Positions 54,161-62,787 of a DNA stretch of 64,000 nucleotides are shown one piece after another. The stretch spans positions 44,934 through 108,933 of the forward strand of contig CAZWXI010000001.1 of assembly GCA_964637845.1 (NCBI GenBank), read 5' to 3'. The notes beneath the pieces are model-generated. The model worked only from the letters and a program-made list of their open reading frames with translations. It was not told the DNA's origin and searched no databases. How positions within the stretch are numbered: position 1 is the stretch's first letter; every line of letters begins with the position of its first letter. Both the position numbers and the translations under genes were made by a program. The stretch comes from PGYU01 sp964637845 (GTDB lineage Bacteria > Bacteroidota > Ignavibacteria > Kapaibacteriales > UBA2268).

Positions 54161-56133
54161 TTTTTTACCTTAATACCGATTATCGTTACGTCATCCCTCT
54201 GTTTTTCATCCCCCTTATGGGAGTCAAATTCTTCATGAATTACTTCTAATTGTTCCGATAAACTTTTATCTGATACCAAATATAACAGATTTTTTAATTT
54301 TTTTGTACTATATTTTTTATTTTCTTTATTATTTTGGTCAGCAAAACCATTGGAGGTCAAGTAAATAACAGCATTACTTAAGTCTCCCAAGTCTATCGTA
54401 GTAAATTTTTTACAATTTAAATGTTTACCTCCAATTGACCAAGGGGCCCCTTTAATGTCATAAAATACTCCATTAAGCACATAGTATAATGGTCTTCTCG
54501 CTCCCGAAAATTTTACAAAACCATCTTTACTCTGCTTAATTAACGTAATATCCATGCTATCTCTTACGGTTGAATGTTCTCTGTTATGGAGATAAAACTT
54601 CAGTCGCCTATCTAATTCGTGCAATATTGTTGCCGGGTCACTGATTCTATCATTAATCACGATTTCATTGAGTAGAGTAGAACCAATCATTGACATAAGT
54701 GTACCGGGCAAACCATGCCCTGTACAATCTACTGCGGAAGCAAATTTGCTACCGTTTACTTCTCTAAACCAATAAAAATCTCCCGATACATTATCTTTTG
54801 GTAAGAAAAATATGAAATTTTCTTCAAAGATTTGATTAACCGTAGAAGTTTCAGGAAGCATTGCCTTTTGTATTGTCAGGACATAATTTATACTATCTGA
54901 TATTCTTTCGCTTTGTTCGATTATAGTTTCATTTTGCTTGTTTAAAAGCACGTTTGCTGTTTCAAGTTTTCTATTTCTATCCTCAAGCAATAAATCAGTT
55001 TTTTTCTTTGCTTTGAACATGAAAACTAAAATCAACAGAATAGCCAAAATCAAGATAACAAAAATTGAAACATAAATAATGAATTGCTTCTGATTGGCAA
55101 TCGAAATTTCCTTTAATTGCATCTGTAATTCCGTGTTGGCTTTGGATAGCTCGAATTCCGATAATTTAGATTGAGTAATAGAGCGTTTGATTCTTTCTAT
55201 ATTAAGCCGTTTACGGCTTTCTTGCAACATTTGATTTTCTTCAATTTCTCCATCCAACACCATACGATATTTTTCCAAGTACTCTAAAGCTCTTTCCAAA
55301 TTACCTTTGCGCGATTCGATTAAATACAATGTGTTATAGGAGTGCTTCATCGCTTTAAAATACAATTTTGGTTCAGATAAATCAATTGCTTTTAGAGAGA
55401 ACTCTCTTGATTTGTTCAAATCTCCGACATCGAAGTAAGAATCTGCTAACTGTACATAGGTCATAGTTAATCCAAAAGTATCCAACAATCTACTAAATTC
55501 TTTCTCCGCTTCTCTTAAGACCTCTTTTGCTTGCGGATGTTGTAATTGTTTCCTGTAAACTTCCGACAAATCAAGGTAATTATATGCCAAATTACTGATG
55601 AACTCATTCTCTCTGTTATAATCAATTGCTTCTTTTAAGGCATTTTCGGCTTTGTAGTAATCTTGTTCATAACCATGGATTGCGGCATATTTGGAAAGTG
55701 CTATTGAAATATACGCTTTATAATTTGCAGAGTCAACCATTTCAAAGAATTTGTCAAGATATGAATATGCCTCCCAAAAATATTCTGATTCTCCAGCGAT
55801 TTGAGATGCTGTTATAATTGTTTCAAACGCTTTCGCTGTATCGCCCGATTGCAAGTAAAACGTACTCGCAGCATCGTAATAGATATGTGCTTTTTCATTA
55901 TAATTCATTAAATAATAACTTAATCCTAATAGTTCATATGCCTTCGCCTTTGTTGATGAATCTAATAAAATTGATTCTTCTTGAATGATTGATTTGATGA
56001 TGTCGTATGCCTTAATGATATTATCTCCCAGTAATATTTCGGCTTCGATCAAACTTTTCGTTACTGGTTGGTCAGCTTTCGCATCCAACTGTTTGCTAAA
56101 CACAATTACCAGTATCAAGATAATGTAGTTCAT
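54157..56133 (-). CDS. TPR-sensor PP2C phosphatase (SiaA-like) with Asp-to-Asn change
   Basis: A 658-residue membrane phosphatase. A signal peptide (about 1-20) leads into a periplasmic helical part of six or more TPR-like repeats (about 25-310), then one membrane helix (about 350-372), a coiled coil (about 375-420) and a cytoplasmic PP2C domain (about 430-655). Metal motifs are VSGDFYWF and VDCTGHGLPG; the third, normally SDG, reads TSNGFADQ, so a metal-binding Asp is Asn595. The last, RDDVTIIGI, is intact. It resembles SiaA in place but has a TPR sensor. ATG 56133 is used; the longer frame would overlap the permease gene and starts 66 bases earlier. Confidence 0.87.
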   Translation of the reverse strand: MNYIILILVIVFSKQLDAKADQPVTKSLIEAEILLGDNIIKAYDIIKSIIQEESILLDSSTKAKAYELLGLSYYLMNYNEKAHIYYDAASTFYLQSGDTAKAFETIITASQIAGESEYFWEAYSYLDKFFEMVDSANYKAYISIALSKYAAIHGYEQDYYKAENALKEAIDYNRENEFISNLAYNYLDLSEVYRKQLQHPQAKEVLREAEKEFSRLLDTFGLTMTYVQLADSYFDVGDLNKSREFSLKAIDLSEPKLYFKAMKHSYNTLYLIESRKGNLERALEYLEKYRMVLDGEIEENQMLQESRKRLNIERIKRSITQSKLSEFELSKANTELQMQLKEISIANQKQFIIYVSIFVILILAILLILVFMFKAKKKTDLLLEDRNRKLETANVLLNKQNETIIEQSERISDSINYVLTIQKAMLPETSTVNQIFEENFIFFLPKDNVSGDFYWFREVNGSKFASAVDCTGHGLPGTLMSMIGSTLLNEIVINDRISDPATILHELDRRLKFYLHNREHSTVRDSMDITLIKQSKDGFVKFSGARRPLYYVLNGVFYDIKGAPWSIGGKHLNCKKFTTIDLGDLSNAVIYLTSNGFADQNNKENKKYSTKKLKNLLYLVSDKSLSEQLEVIHEEFDSHKGDEKQRDDVTIIGIKVKK

Positions 56134-56138
56134 ACAAA

Positions 56139-56984
56139 TCAATCTTTGATGATTTTTAATTTTACTAAAGTAAAAATAATCACAAAAAAAACACCACACA
56201 TTACAGCAATACCGCCTGAAACTGCTGCATCAAAGTATAATGAGAGATAAAATCCACTGATTGAACCCAGAAGTGCAAACATGATGGACCAAGATAGCAT
56301 TCCCTTGACAGTCTTGGTGAACAGGTGAGCTGTAGCTGGTGGCACTATAAATAGTGCTATAACCAAGATTGACCCCGCCGCATCGAATGAAGATACAGCA
56401 GTAATCGAAACTATAGTCATAAATAAATAATGAATGGCTAAATCTCGAAATCCTAATACTGATGCTAACTGTGGGTCGAAAGTCGTAATATTGAGTTCTT
56501 TGAAAAAAAACAAAACAAAGCTCAAATTAATCACTATTACAGACGATAAAATATATATGGATTTTGGTCCGAAATTTACATCGCCGATTATCCAGTTGTT
56601 GAGAGCCGATAGTGTAATATCACCAACGAGAACGCTATGTTCATGAAAATGTACACTTGACATTTGCATCGAAATTAATATCACACCAATACTAAACAAT
56701 CCGGGGAAAACAAGCCCGATTGATGCATCAGTCTTGACTAATCCTGAACGAGAGATTAATTCAGTTAGATACACCATTAACAAACCCGATAATGCCGCTC
56801 CCAATATTATCCACGGCGATGAGCGGTCTAAAACGATTAAAAAAGCTATAATTATGCCGGGCAAAACAGAATGGCTTATTGCATCGCTCATCATGGACAT
56901 TCGGCGTAAAACAAGATATGTACCCGGGATAGCACAAGCTACGGCAGTTAACAATCCTATAACCAAAACCAATAAAGCGATCAT
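56139..56984 (-). CDS. troD: TroD-like metal ABC transporter permease
   Basis: A 281-residue permease of the ABC-3 (manganese/zinc/iron) family with about eight helices. Landmarks are GTYLVLRRMSMMSDAISHSVLPG near the start, SVLGFRDLAIHY in the middle, and SFDAAGSILVIALFIVPPATA towards the end. It pairs with the second permease upstream (overlapping stop/start). It lies 5 bases before the TPR-PP2C gene, which suggests the transporter and signalling genes share a transcript. Confidence 0.92.
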   Translation of the reverse strand: MIALLVLVIGLLTAVACAIPGTYLVLRRMSMMSDAISHSVLPGIIIAFLIVLDRSSPWIILGAALSGLLMVYLTELISRSGLVKTDASIGLVFPGLFSIGVILISMQMSSVHFHEHSVLVGDITLSALNNWIIGDVNFGPKSIYILSSVIVINLSFVLFFFKELNITTFDPQLASVLGFRDLAIHYLFMTIVSITAVSSFDAAGSILVIALFIVPPATAHLFTKTVKGMLSWSIMFALLGSISGFYLSLYFDAAVSGGIAVMCGVFFVIIFTLVKLKIIKD

Positions 56985-58129
56985 ACCAAATCACCTTTAT
57001 TTTGTAGAATAGCTTCAGACTTTTTTATTCCCTTCTCGGTTAACACCCAAGTATCACTATTGATATTTTTCACAAAACCTAGCTCTTGTAATATTGATAA
57101 ACTCTTCTGAACATTAAATTTCTGTTTATGCATAGTTAAAAGAACTTCGGCACTATGTCCGACACGGTAATCATCATCATGATGAACTTTTAAATAGTAC
57201 AAGTCCATCAGAGCTAAGCTGAGTCTGATTCTATGTCGCTTTTTAATATTATTTATTAATTCAGCGACCATACCGCGTTTTGGTGAGAATAATATTGATA
57301 AAATAAACAAAAGAGTCAGTATTAGTACAATAACCGGTCCTGTAGGCAAACGATTGACTGATGCAGAAATCAATGCACCTGATATACCCGACAAGCCTCC
57401 CAAAATAGCGGATATTATGACCATTGACGATAAATTATCTGTCCATTGCCTTGCTGATGCCGCCGGTGCAACAATCATGGCTACCATCAATATCACCCCG
57501 ACCGCTTGTAATCCAATTATTATTGATGTTACGATAGATGCAACCATTAATAAATCGAGTATCTTTGAATTGAACCCGAGTGAGTTGGTATATGCGCTAT
57601 CGAAAGTGTGAACTTTGAACTCTTTCCAAAGTAAGATTAGCATCACAATTGTTATTGAACCAAAAATCACAATCAAATTCACGTCATCATGCGTTAAAGT
57701 TGATGCGCTACCAAATATATAGTCATTCAAACCGGCTTTGCCTGGAATATTTTTCTTCTGAATTAATGAAAGTAGAAAAATGCCGAATCCGAAAAAAACT
57801 GCCAGCATTATTCCCATTGAACTATCAGACTTGATTTTACTTGATTGCATTAATTTTGATGAAAAAAACATGGCAAAAAGTCCTGTTATACCTGCTCCAA
57901 GAAGCAAAATCAACGGATTTTTATAATTACTTCCCGTAGCTAAGTAGTATAATACGAATGCAATCACTATTCCCGGTAAAGCAGAATGAGCAACTACATC
58001 GCCGGCAAGACTTTCCTTTCGTAAGAAAGCAAATGCTCCAAATGCGCCTGCTACTATACCAAGCATTGACGAACCCAAAGCTACATTGCTTAGCGTATAA
58101 TCACTGAATATGCCAAGAAAAAAATCCAT
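56981..58129 (-). CDS. troC: TroC-like metal permease fused to a C-terminal winged-helix domain
   Basis: A 382-residue protein. Residues 1 to about 285 are a standard ABC-3 permease (KESLAGDVVAHSALPGIVIAF, LGFNSKILD, LQAVGVILMVAMIVAPAASA). Residues about 290-382 are soluble and resemble a winged helix of DtxR/MntR type: NVQKSLSILQELGFVKN, then the wing WVLTEKGIKKSEA. In Treponema the tro operon has a separate repressor (TroR); here the domain is fused to the permease. ATG 58129 overlaps the ATPase stop (TGATG). Start at TTG 58132 was rejected. Confidence 0.85.
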   Translation of the reverse strand: MDFFLGIFSDYTLSNVALGSSMLGIVAGAFGAFAFLRKESLAGDVVAHSALPGIVIAFVLYYLATGSNYKNPLILLLGAGITGLFAMFFSSKLMQSSKIKSDSSMGIMLAVFFGFGIFLLSLIQKKNIPGKAGLNDYIFGSASTLTHDDVNLIVIFGSITIVMLILLWKEFKVHTFDSAYTNSLGFNSKILDLLMVASIVTSIIIGLQAVGVILMVAMIVAPAASARQWTDNLSSMVIISAILGGLSGISGALISASVNRLPTGPVIVLILTLLFILSILFSPKRGMVAELINNIKKRHRIRLSLALMDLYYLKVHHDDDYRVGHSAEVLLTMHKQKFNVQKSLSILQELGFVKNINSDTWVLTEKGIKKSEAILQNKGDLV

Positions 58130-58878
58130 CAACCGAAAATTGATTCATTCTGAGCAAAATTAAAATGTCCGCCGTATGCTTCGTAAATTATTTCCTTCCT
58201 GTAAACATCCTCAATTTTACCACAAGCATACAATTTTACATTCAAAATTGCCAGCATATCGAAATAATCCTTTAATGTCACCAATTCATGATGTACGGCA
58301 ACTATGGTTTTGCCTTCATCCTTCAATTCATAAAATATATTCATGATAGATTTTTCGGTTTTTGCATCAATGCCCGCGAATGGTTCATCGAGTAAAAAGA
58401 TATCAGCGTTTTGGACTAAAGAGCGAGCGATAAAAGTCCTCTGCTGTTGCCCACCCGACAGTTGACTTATTTGACGGGTGGCATATTCTTCCATTCCTAC
58501 ACGTTCTAATGCATTGAAGACTAAGGCTTTTTGCGATTTGCCCGGACGTTTGAACCACCCCAACTGCCCGTAAGTTCCCATCATTACGACGTCAAATACC
58601 GTTGCTGGGAAATCCCAATCAACGGAACTTCTTTGTGGCACATAGGCGACTTTTTTTCTTACATTATAATAATTGTCACCCAAAATTTGTATTTTCCCCG
58701 CAATTGGCTTCACAAGGTTGATAATAGATTTGATAAGAGTACTTTTACCAGCTCCGTTTGGTCCTGCAATTCCCATGATGACTCCCATTGGAACTTTCAG
58801 GTCTATGTCCCAAAGTACCGGATTGTCCTTGTATGCTACCGTTAAATCATTGATTTCGATAGCAAATAAATTATTCAT
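58129..58878 (-). CDS. troB: TroB-like metal ABC transporter ATP-binding protein
   Basis: A 249-residue ABC ATPase with Walker A GPNGAGKST, the Q-loop region AYVPQRSSVDWDFP that is typical of manganese/zinc transporters, signature LSGGQQQRTFIARSL and Walker B IFLLDEPFAGID. It energises the permease pair encoded immediately downstream. It overlaps the binding protein gene by 8 bases and the permease gene by 1. Confidence 0.95.
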   Translation of the reverse strand: MNNLFAIEINDLTVAYKDNPVLWDIDLKVPMGVIMGIAGPNGAGKSTLIKSIINLVKPIAGKIQILGDNYYNVRKKVAYVPQRSSVDWDFPATVFDVVMMGTYGQLGWFKRPGKSQKALVFNALERVGMEEYATRQISQLSGGQQQRTFIARSLVQNADIFLLDEPFAGIDAKTEKSIMNIFYELKDEGKTIVAVHHELVTLKDYFDMLAILNVKLYACGKIEDVYRKEIIYEAYGGHFNFAQNESIFG

Positions 58879-59821
58879 ACAATACCGAGCTTAGTTCATC
58901 ATGAATTAAATCTGCATTATAGCGAATAATACCGATATACGTGTTGACTGGCGGGACATCTCCCAAAGCATCAGAATATAGAGGTTTGTCGGAGATACGT
59001 ATTGGGTGATTACGGCTGAGTACAGCATTAGCTAATGCTTCTACCGACTTTGTATTTACCATTGTTTCGAAAAATAAGACATCAACTTTGTTCTCGGTAA
59101 CAAATTCTGCAAGTTCCTGCAATTCCTTAATTCCTGCTTCCGTTTCCGTTGTTATACCGTGCACTGCTTTTACTCTGAAATCGTATGCTCTCGAAAAATA
59201 TCTGAAAGCATCATGCCCTGTTACCAAAACTCTCTTATGAACAGGTATTTGCTTGTATTTGAATAATGCATAATTATACGCTTCAAAGACGTCGCTAAGA
59301 TATTCGGCACCGTAATCTTTATAATAATTTGCGTTAGTCGGGTCTCTTTCAACCAATACATCTATAATTTTCTGGATTGCGTATTTCCAAATCAACGGAT
59401 TATTCCACACATGCGGATCATAATCTTCGATATTATCTTCGGGATTAATGTCTATCAAACTATCAATCGGTATTGCATCACCAACGGCAATAGCAAAAGG
59501 CTCACCTTTAGATGCAATTATTTCTCCCATTTTGGCTTCTAGACCGACACCGTTATAGAAGACCAAATCTGCCTGCTTTATAGCTTGCGCATCGGATATC
59601 GTTGGCACATAAGTGTGCGGATCAACTCCGGGACCACATATTACTTTGATAATCTCAACATTATCGCCAGCAATATTTCTTATCGCATCTTCAATCATAC
59701 CCGTCGTGGCAACTATTTTCAATCTTCCCGATGAACCTGTATCATCGCTGTCAGAAGAACATCCCGCAAATACCAGTATTGCTAAAATTAGACTATACTT
59801 AATTAATTTTGAGCCAAACAT
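58871..59821 (-). CDS. troA: TroA-like metal-binding lipoprotein
   Basis: A 316-residue lipoprotein with lipobox LVFAGC (C21). It belongs to the cluster A-I (TroA/ZnuA/MntC) binding proteins. Probable metal ligands are H69 (DPHTY), H137 (DPHVWNNP), H203 (TGHDAF) and D284 (SDALG). Three His and one Asp match TroA, which accepts zinc or manganese; a manganese-specific protein usually has Glu in place of the third His. There is no His-rich loop as in ZnuA. GAGGAAGTT precedes the ATG. It is the first gene of the run. Confidence 0.92.
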   Translation of the reverse strand: MFGSKLIKYSLILAILVFAGCSSDSDDTGSSGRLKIVATTGMIEDAIRNIAGDNVEIIKVICGPGVDPHTYVPTISDAQAIKQADLVFYNGVGLEAKMGEIIASKGEPFAIAVGDAIPIDSLIDINPEDNIEDYDPHVWNNPLIWKYAIQKIIDVLVERDPTNANYYKDYGAEYLSDVFEAYNYALFKYKQIPVHKRVLVTGHDAFRYFSRAYDFRVKAVHGITTETEAGIKELQELAEFVTENKVDVLFFETMVNTKSVEALANAVLSRNHPIRISDKPLYSDALGDVPPVNTYIGIIRYNADLIHDELSSVLYE

Positions 59822-60075
59822 AACTTCCTCATTAATTGTAAAAAAACAATAATTGATAAACGTCTAATGGTAATAAAAAATGCAAAATTTCTGCATATTT
59901 AACAAAAAAACGTCTAAGTTTGTTCTAAAATTGCTACTTATTGTAGAAAAAAATTTTCTATTTCGAAAAAATGTATTATTTTGCAATACTCTATACACTT
60001 AAATGTGAAATAATTGTAGATGTCATTTAGGCATCATATGTTAAACTAAATTTTGTTTTATTCGGAGGATTTTTA
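59822..60075. promoter_or_regulatory. Divergent promoter region of the tro operon and rpsA
   Basis: AT-rich spacer. It contains an imperfect 17-bp palindrome at 59880-59896, a direct repeat AAACGTCTAA at 59858 and 59908 (50 bases apart), and the inverted repeat TAGAAAA/TTTTCTA at 59944-59960. A TATTTTGC near 59975 could be part of the rpsA promoter, giving a long leader of about 90 bases. None is proven. Confidence 0.4.
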
Positions 60076-62220
60076 ATGTCAGATAATGCTGATATAAACC
60101 ATGAATCAATGGTTGCAAACGAACAAACTATTGTTCAATCATCATCAAAATGGATGGAAGCCACTAAACCCAAACACCAACCACGCTCAAGTTACGACGA
60201 AGTTGTAAGTTTAATCGAAAACGGATTTGAGTCACTCGACATAAGTGATGATGATTTTATGACTTTGTTCGACAAAAAAATTCAAACAATCAAAGAAGAT
60301 GAATTGGTAAAAGGTAAAATTGTCAATTTATCAAAAGATGAAGTATTTGTAGATATCGGTTTCAAATCATTGGGTGTTGTCCCAAGAGCGGAACTGCTCA
60401 ATGCCGAAACATATCAAATCGGCGATGAAATTGACGTTTACATTGACAAGATGGAAGACCCCAACGGCAGACTTGTTCTATCTCGTCGCCGTGCAGACTT
60501 TATGAGAATTTGGGATGATATTATAGCATTATATGACAAACAAGAAATCGTTAAAGTCAAAATCTTGCGCAGAATCAAAGGCGGTATGGTCGTTGATTTA
60601 CTCGGCATTGAAGCTTTTTTGCCCGGTTCGCAAATTGATGTCAGACCGGTTCGTGATTTTGATGGTTGGGTATCCAAGACGATTGATGTTCGTGTAGTAA
60701 AAGTTAATCACCCAAGCGAAAACGTTGTCGTATCGCACAAAGTTCTTCTCGAAGAGCAATTATCCGAACAACGCAACGAAATTATGTCTCGCCTCGAAAA
60801 AGGGCTCGTACTCGAAGGCGTCGTAAAAGCTATCTCCGACTTTGGTGTCTTTGTTGACCTCGGTGGTATTGACGGACTTGTCCACATTACCGATTTATCG
60901 TGGGGCAGAGTCACTCATCCTTCCGAAATCGTTACACTCGATGAAACCGTAAAAGTAGTAGTGCTTGACTTCGACAATGACAAACGCAGAATCTCACTCG
61001 GTATGAAGCAACTTACTTCACACCCATGGGATACTATCGGCGAAAAATACGAAAAAGGTAATAAAGTTACAGGTAAAGTTGTCAGCTTAACTGATTATGG
61101 CGCCTTTATTGAAATTGAAAAGGGTGTCGAAGGTCTTATTCACATCAGTGAAATGTCTTGGACACAACATGTGAAACATCCGTCACAAATGGTTTCTATG
61201 GGGCAAGTACTCGATGCAATCGTACTAAATATTGACAAAGACAACAAGAAACTCGCTCTCGGTATGAAGCAATTAGAGCCGGACCCATGGGAAGACCTCA
61301 TGAAAAAATATCCCATTGACTCAAGACATGTCGGTATCGTTCGCAATCTTACCAATTTTGGCGTATTCATCGAACTCGAACCCGGTGTTGACGGTCTCGT
61401 ACACATCAGCGACCTCTCTTGGACTAAAAAAATCAGACATCCCGGCGAATTTGTCAAAAAAGGCGACCGACTCGACGTCATTGTCCTTAGCATTGACCCC
61501 GAGCAGCGCCGTATAGCTCTCGGGCACAAGCAAATCAACGATAATCCTTGGGATTATTTCGAGGAAAAATATAAAATTACCGCCGAAACCGAAGCAAAAA
61601 TCGAGCGTATTATCGAAAAAGGCGTTATCGTTGAATTGCCCGACGCTGTTGACGGCTTCGTTCCCGTATCACAATTATCATTTGCTCCGGTTAAAAACAT
61701 CAGCGAGTATTTCAAAATCGGCGATGTCCTACCCTTGAAAGTTGTCGAATTCGATAAAGATGCCAAGAAAATAGTTCTTTCAGCTGTCGAAGCTTTACGC
61801 AATAAGGAACAGGGAGTAATCGATGCTTATAATGCCGCACACCCCGTACCGAATGCAGACAATATTTTAGTCGAGATTACTTACGACAGTTCGCAAGCCG
61901 ATATATTTAACGAAGAGTATAACCCTGACTATAAACTTCTCAAGCAAAAATTCGAAGAGCAGTTTAAGAACTTCGATATTTATAACGAAGTCGAGGATGT
62001 TTCAGATGGTTCGAACGAAACTAACGAAACTAATTCTATTAAAGTTACTGCAACCGAAACAGGGATGTTACCCGAAGAGGCTGTCGCTGAGGAAACTGAA
62101 ACCGAAGAAGCATTACCCGATGCTTCGTTTGCATCGGAAGCACCCGCGAGTGAAGACCCCGCAGAAGTTCAGGATACACCTGATAGCGAAGCTACTGAAG
62201 AAGAAGAAACAAAAGAATAA
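60076..62220 (+). CDS. rpsA: 30S ribosomal protein S1
   Basis: S1 (714 residues) brings mRNA to the ribosome. Six S1 (OB-fold) domains can be traced (residues about 75-580), with repeated signatures such as GFGVFVDLGGIDGLVHITDLSW-type segments at 260, 345 and 430 in pieces. The third to fifth are best conserved. An N-terminal leader of about 70 residues precedes them, and the last about 90 residues are a Glu/Thr/Pro-rich acidic tail. GGAGG precedes the ATG. A strong terminator follows. Confidence 0.95.
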   Translation: MSDNADINHESMVANEQTIVQSSSKWMEATKPKHQPRSSYDEVVSLIENGFESLDISDDDFMTLFDKKIQTIKEDELVKGKIVNLSKDEVFVDIGFKSLGVVPRAELLNAETYQIGDEIDVYIDKMEDPNGRLVLSRRRADFMRIWDDIIALYDKQEIVKVKILRRIKGGMVVDLLGIEAFLPGSQIDVRPVRDFDGWVSKTIDVRVVKVNHPSENVVVSHKVLLEEQLSEQRNEIMSRLEKGLVLEGVVKAISDFGVFVDLGGIDGLVHITDLSWGRVTHPSEIVTLDETVKVVVLDFDNDKRRISLGMKQLTSHPWDTIGEKYEKGNKVTGKVVSLTDYGAFIEIEKGVEGLIHISEMSWTQHVKHPSQMVSMGQVLDAIVLNIDKDNKKLALGMKQLEPDPWEDLMKKYPIDSRHVGIVRNLTNFGVFIELEPGVDGLVHISDLSWTKKIRHPGEFVKKGDRLDVIVLSIDPEQRRIALGHKQINDNPWDYFEEKYKITAETEAKIERIIEKGVIVELPDAVDGFVPVSQLSFAPVKNISEYFKIGDVLPLKVVEFDKDAKKIVLSAVEALRNKEQGVIDAYNAAHPVPNADNILVEITYDSSQADIFNEEYNPDYKLLKQKFEEQFKNFDIYNEVEDVSDGSNETNETNSIKVTATETGMLPEEAVAEETETEEALPDASFASEAPASEDPAEVQDTPDSEATEEEETKE

Positions 62221-62243
62221 TTCATAACAGATTATATTTAGAT

Positions 62244-62277
62244 AGAGACTATCCTATAAGGGTAGTCTCTTTTTTTG
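62244..62277 (+). terminator. Rho-independent terminator after rpsA
   Basis: AGAGACTATCC pairs with GGTAGTCTCT (62244-62254 with 62260-62270, including one G-T pair) around a 5-base loop, followed by seven T's. Confidence 0.92.
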
Positions 62278-62341
62278 TCATAGAAGAGAAGATTGATTTT
62301 TTTATTTAAAATTTGGAAATGTCTTTTTTTGTTTTTACTTT

Positions 62342-62349
62342 TACTTTTG
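62342..62349 (+). promoter_or_regulatory. Bacteroidota-type -7 element before a lipoprotein gene
   Basis: TACTTTTG matches TAnnTTTG, 30 bases before the ATG at 62380. TTTG at 62312-62315 is 26 bases upstream, longer than the usual gap. Confidence 0.4.
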
Positions 62350-62379
62350 TATATTTAATATTAGATAAAGGATTGTATC

Positions 62380-62787
62380 ATGAAAACGATTAGATTGACT
62401 TTTCAAAAGGAATTTGGTTTTATAAATCTAAAAAAAAGAAGTTTAAAAATAATACTATTGTGTTCAATGGTCTTTTTTATATTTTCATGTACAAGACCTG
62501 AAACCTTAGAATCCGAAAAACTTAAAGAGCCATTAAATTCATTTGGAGGCTCATATGCAAATTTATGGAACCCTTCCAATCCATATGATTCAATTGGATA
62601 TAAACATAATGAAGCATGTGATTACGTTTGGGGTCAATATGTTAGTACAACTGGTGCATTAGCTTTTGCTAATAGAATAGATACATTAATACATAATTTC
62701 GGTTATACACAATATTCCTTTTCTATTACTCCAAAGTCAATTAGAGACACACTTGTTTATGAACTTTTAGGAATGATTTCTGCATAG
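62380..62787 (+). CDS. Lipoprotein of unknown function, N-terminal part of a frameshifted gene
   Basis: A 135-residue frame with a long basic start, a lipoprotein signal (LLCSMVFFIFSC, with Cys at about 37) and a mature part rich in Asn, Tyr and Gly (NPYDSIGYKHNEACDYVWG). I know no family. It stops at TAG 62785-62787, but the +2 frame is open from 62763 through to 63311 with similar composition and lacks an ATG start. The two are best read as one gene of about 310 residues broken by a one-base loss. Adding one base near 62784 would join them. Confidence 0.65.
   Translation: MKTIRLTFQKEFGFINLKKRSLKIILLCSMVFFIFSCTRPETLESEKLKEPLNSFGGSYANLWNPSNPYDSIGYKHNEACDYVWGQYVSTTGALAFANRIDTLIHNFGYTQYSFSITPKSIRDTLVYELLGMISA

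Noticed and set aside
58871..59821. Calling the binding protein manganese-specific
   Set aside because: The third ligand is His (TGHDAF), not Glu, so the TroA-like site could take zinc or manganese.
59944..59960. TAGAAAA/TTTTCTA inverted repeat before rpsA
   Set aside because: It is made almost only of A and T in a very AT-rich stretch, so chance is likely.
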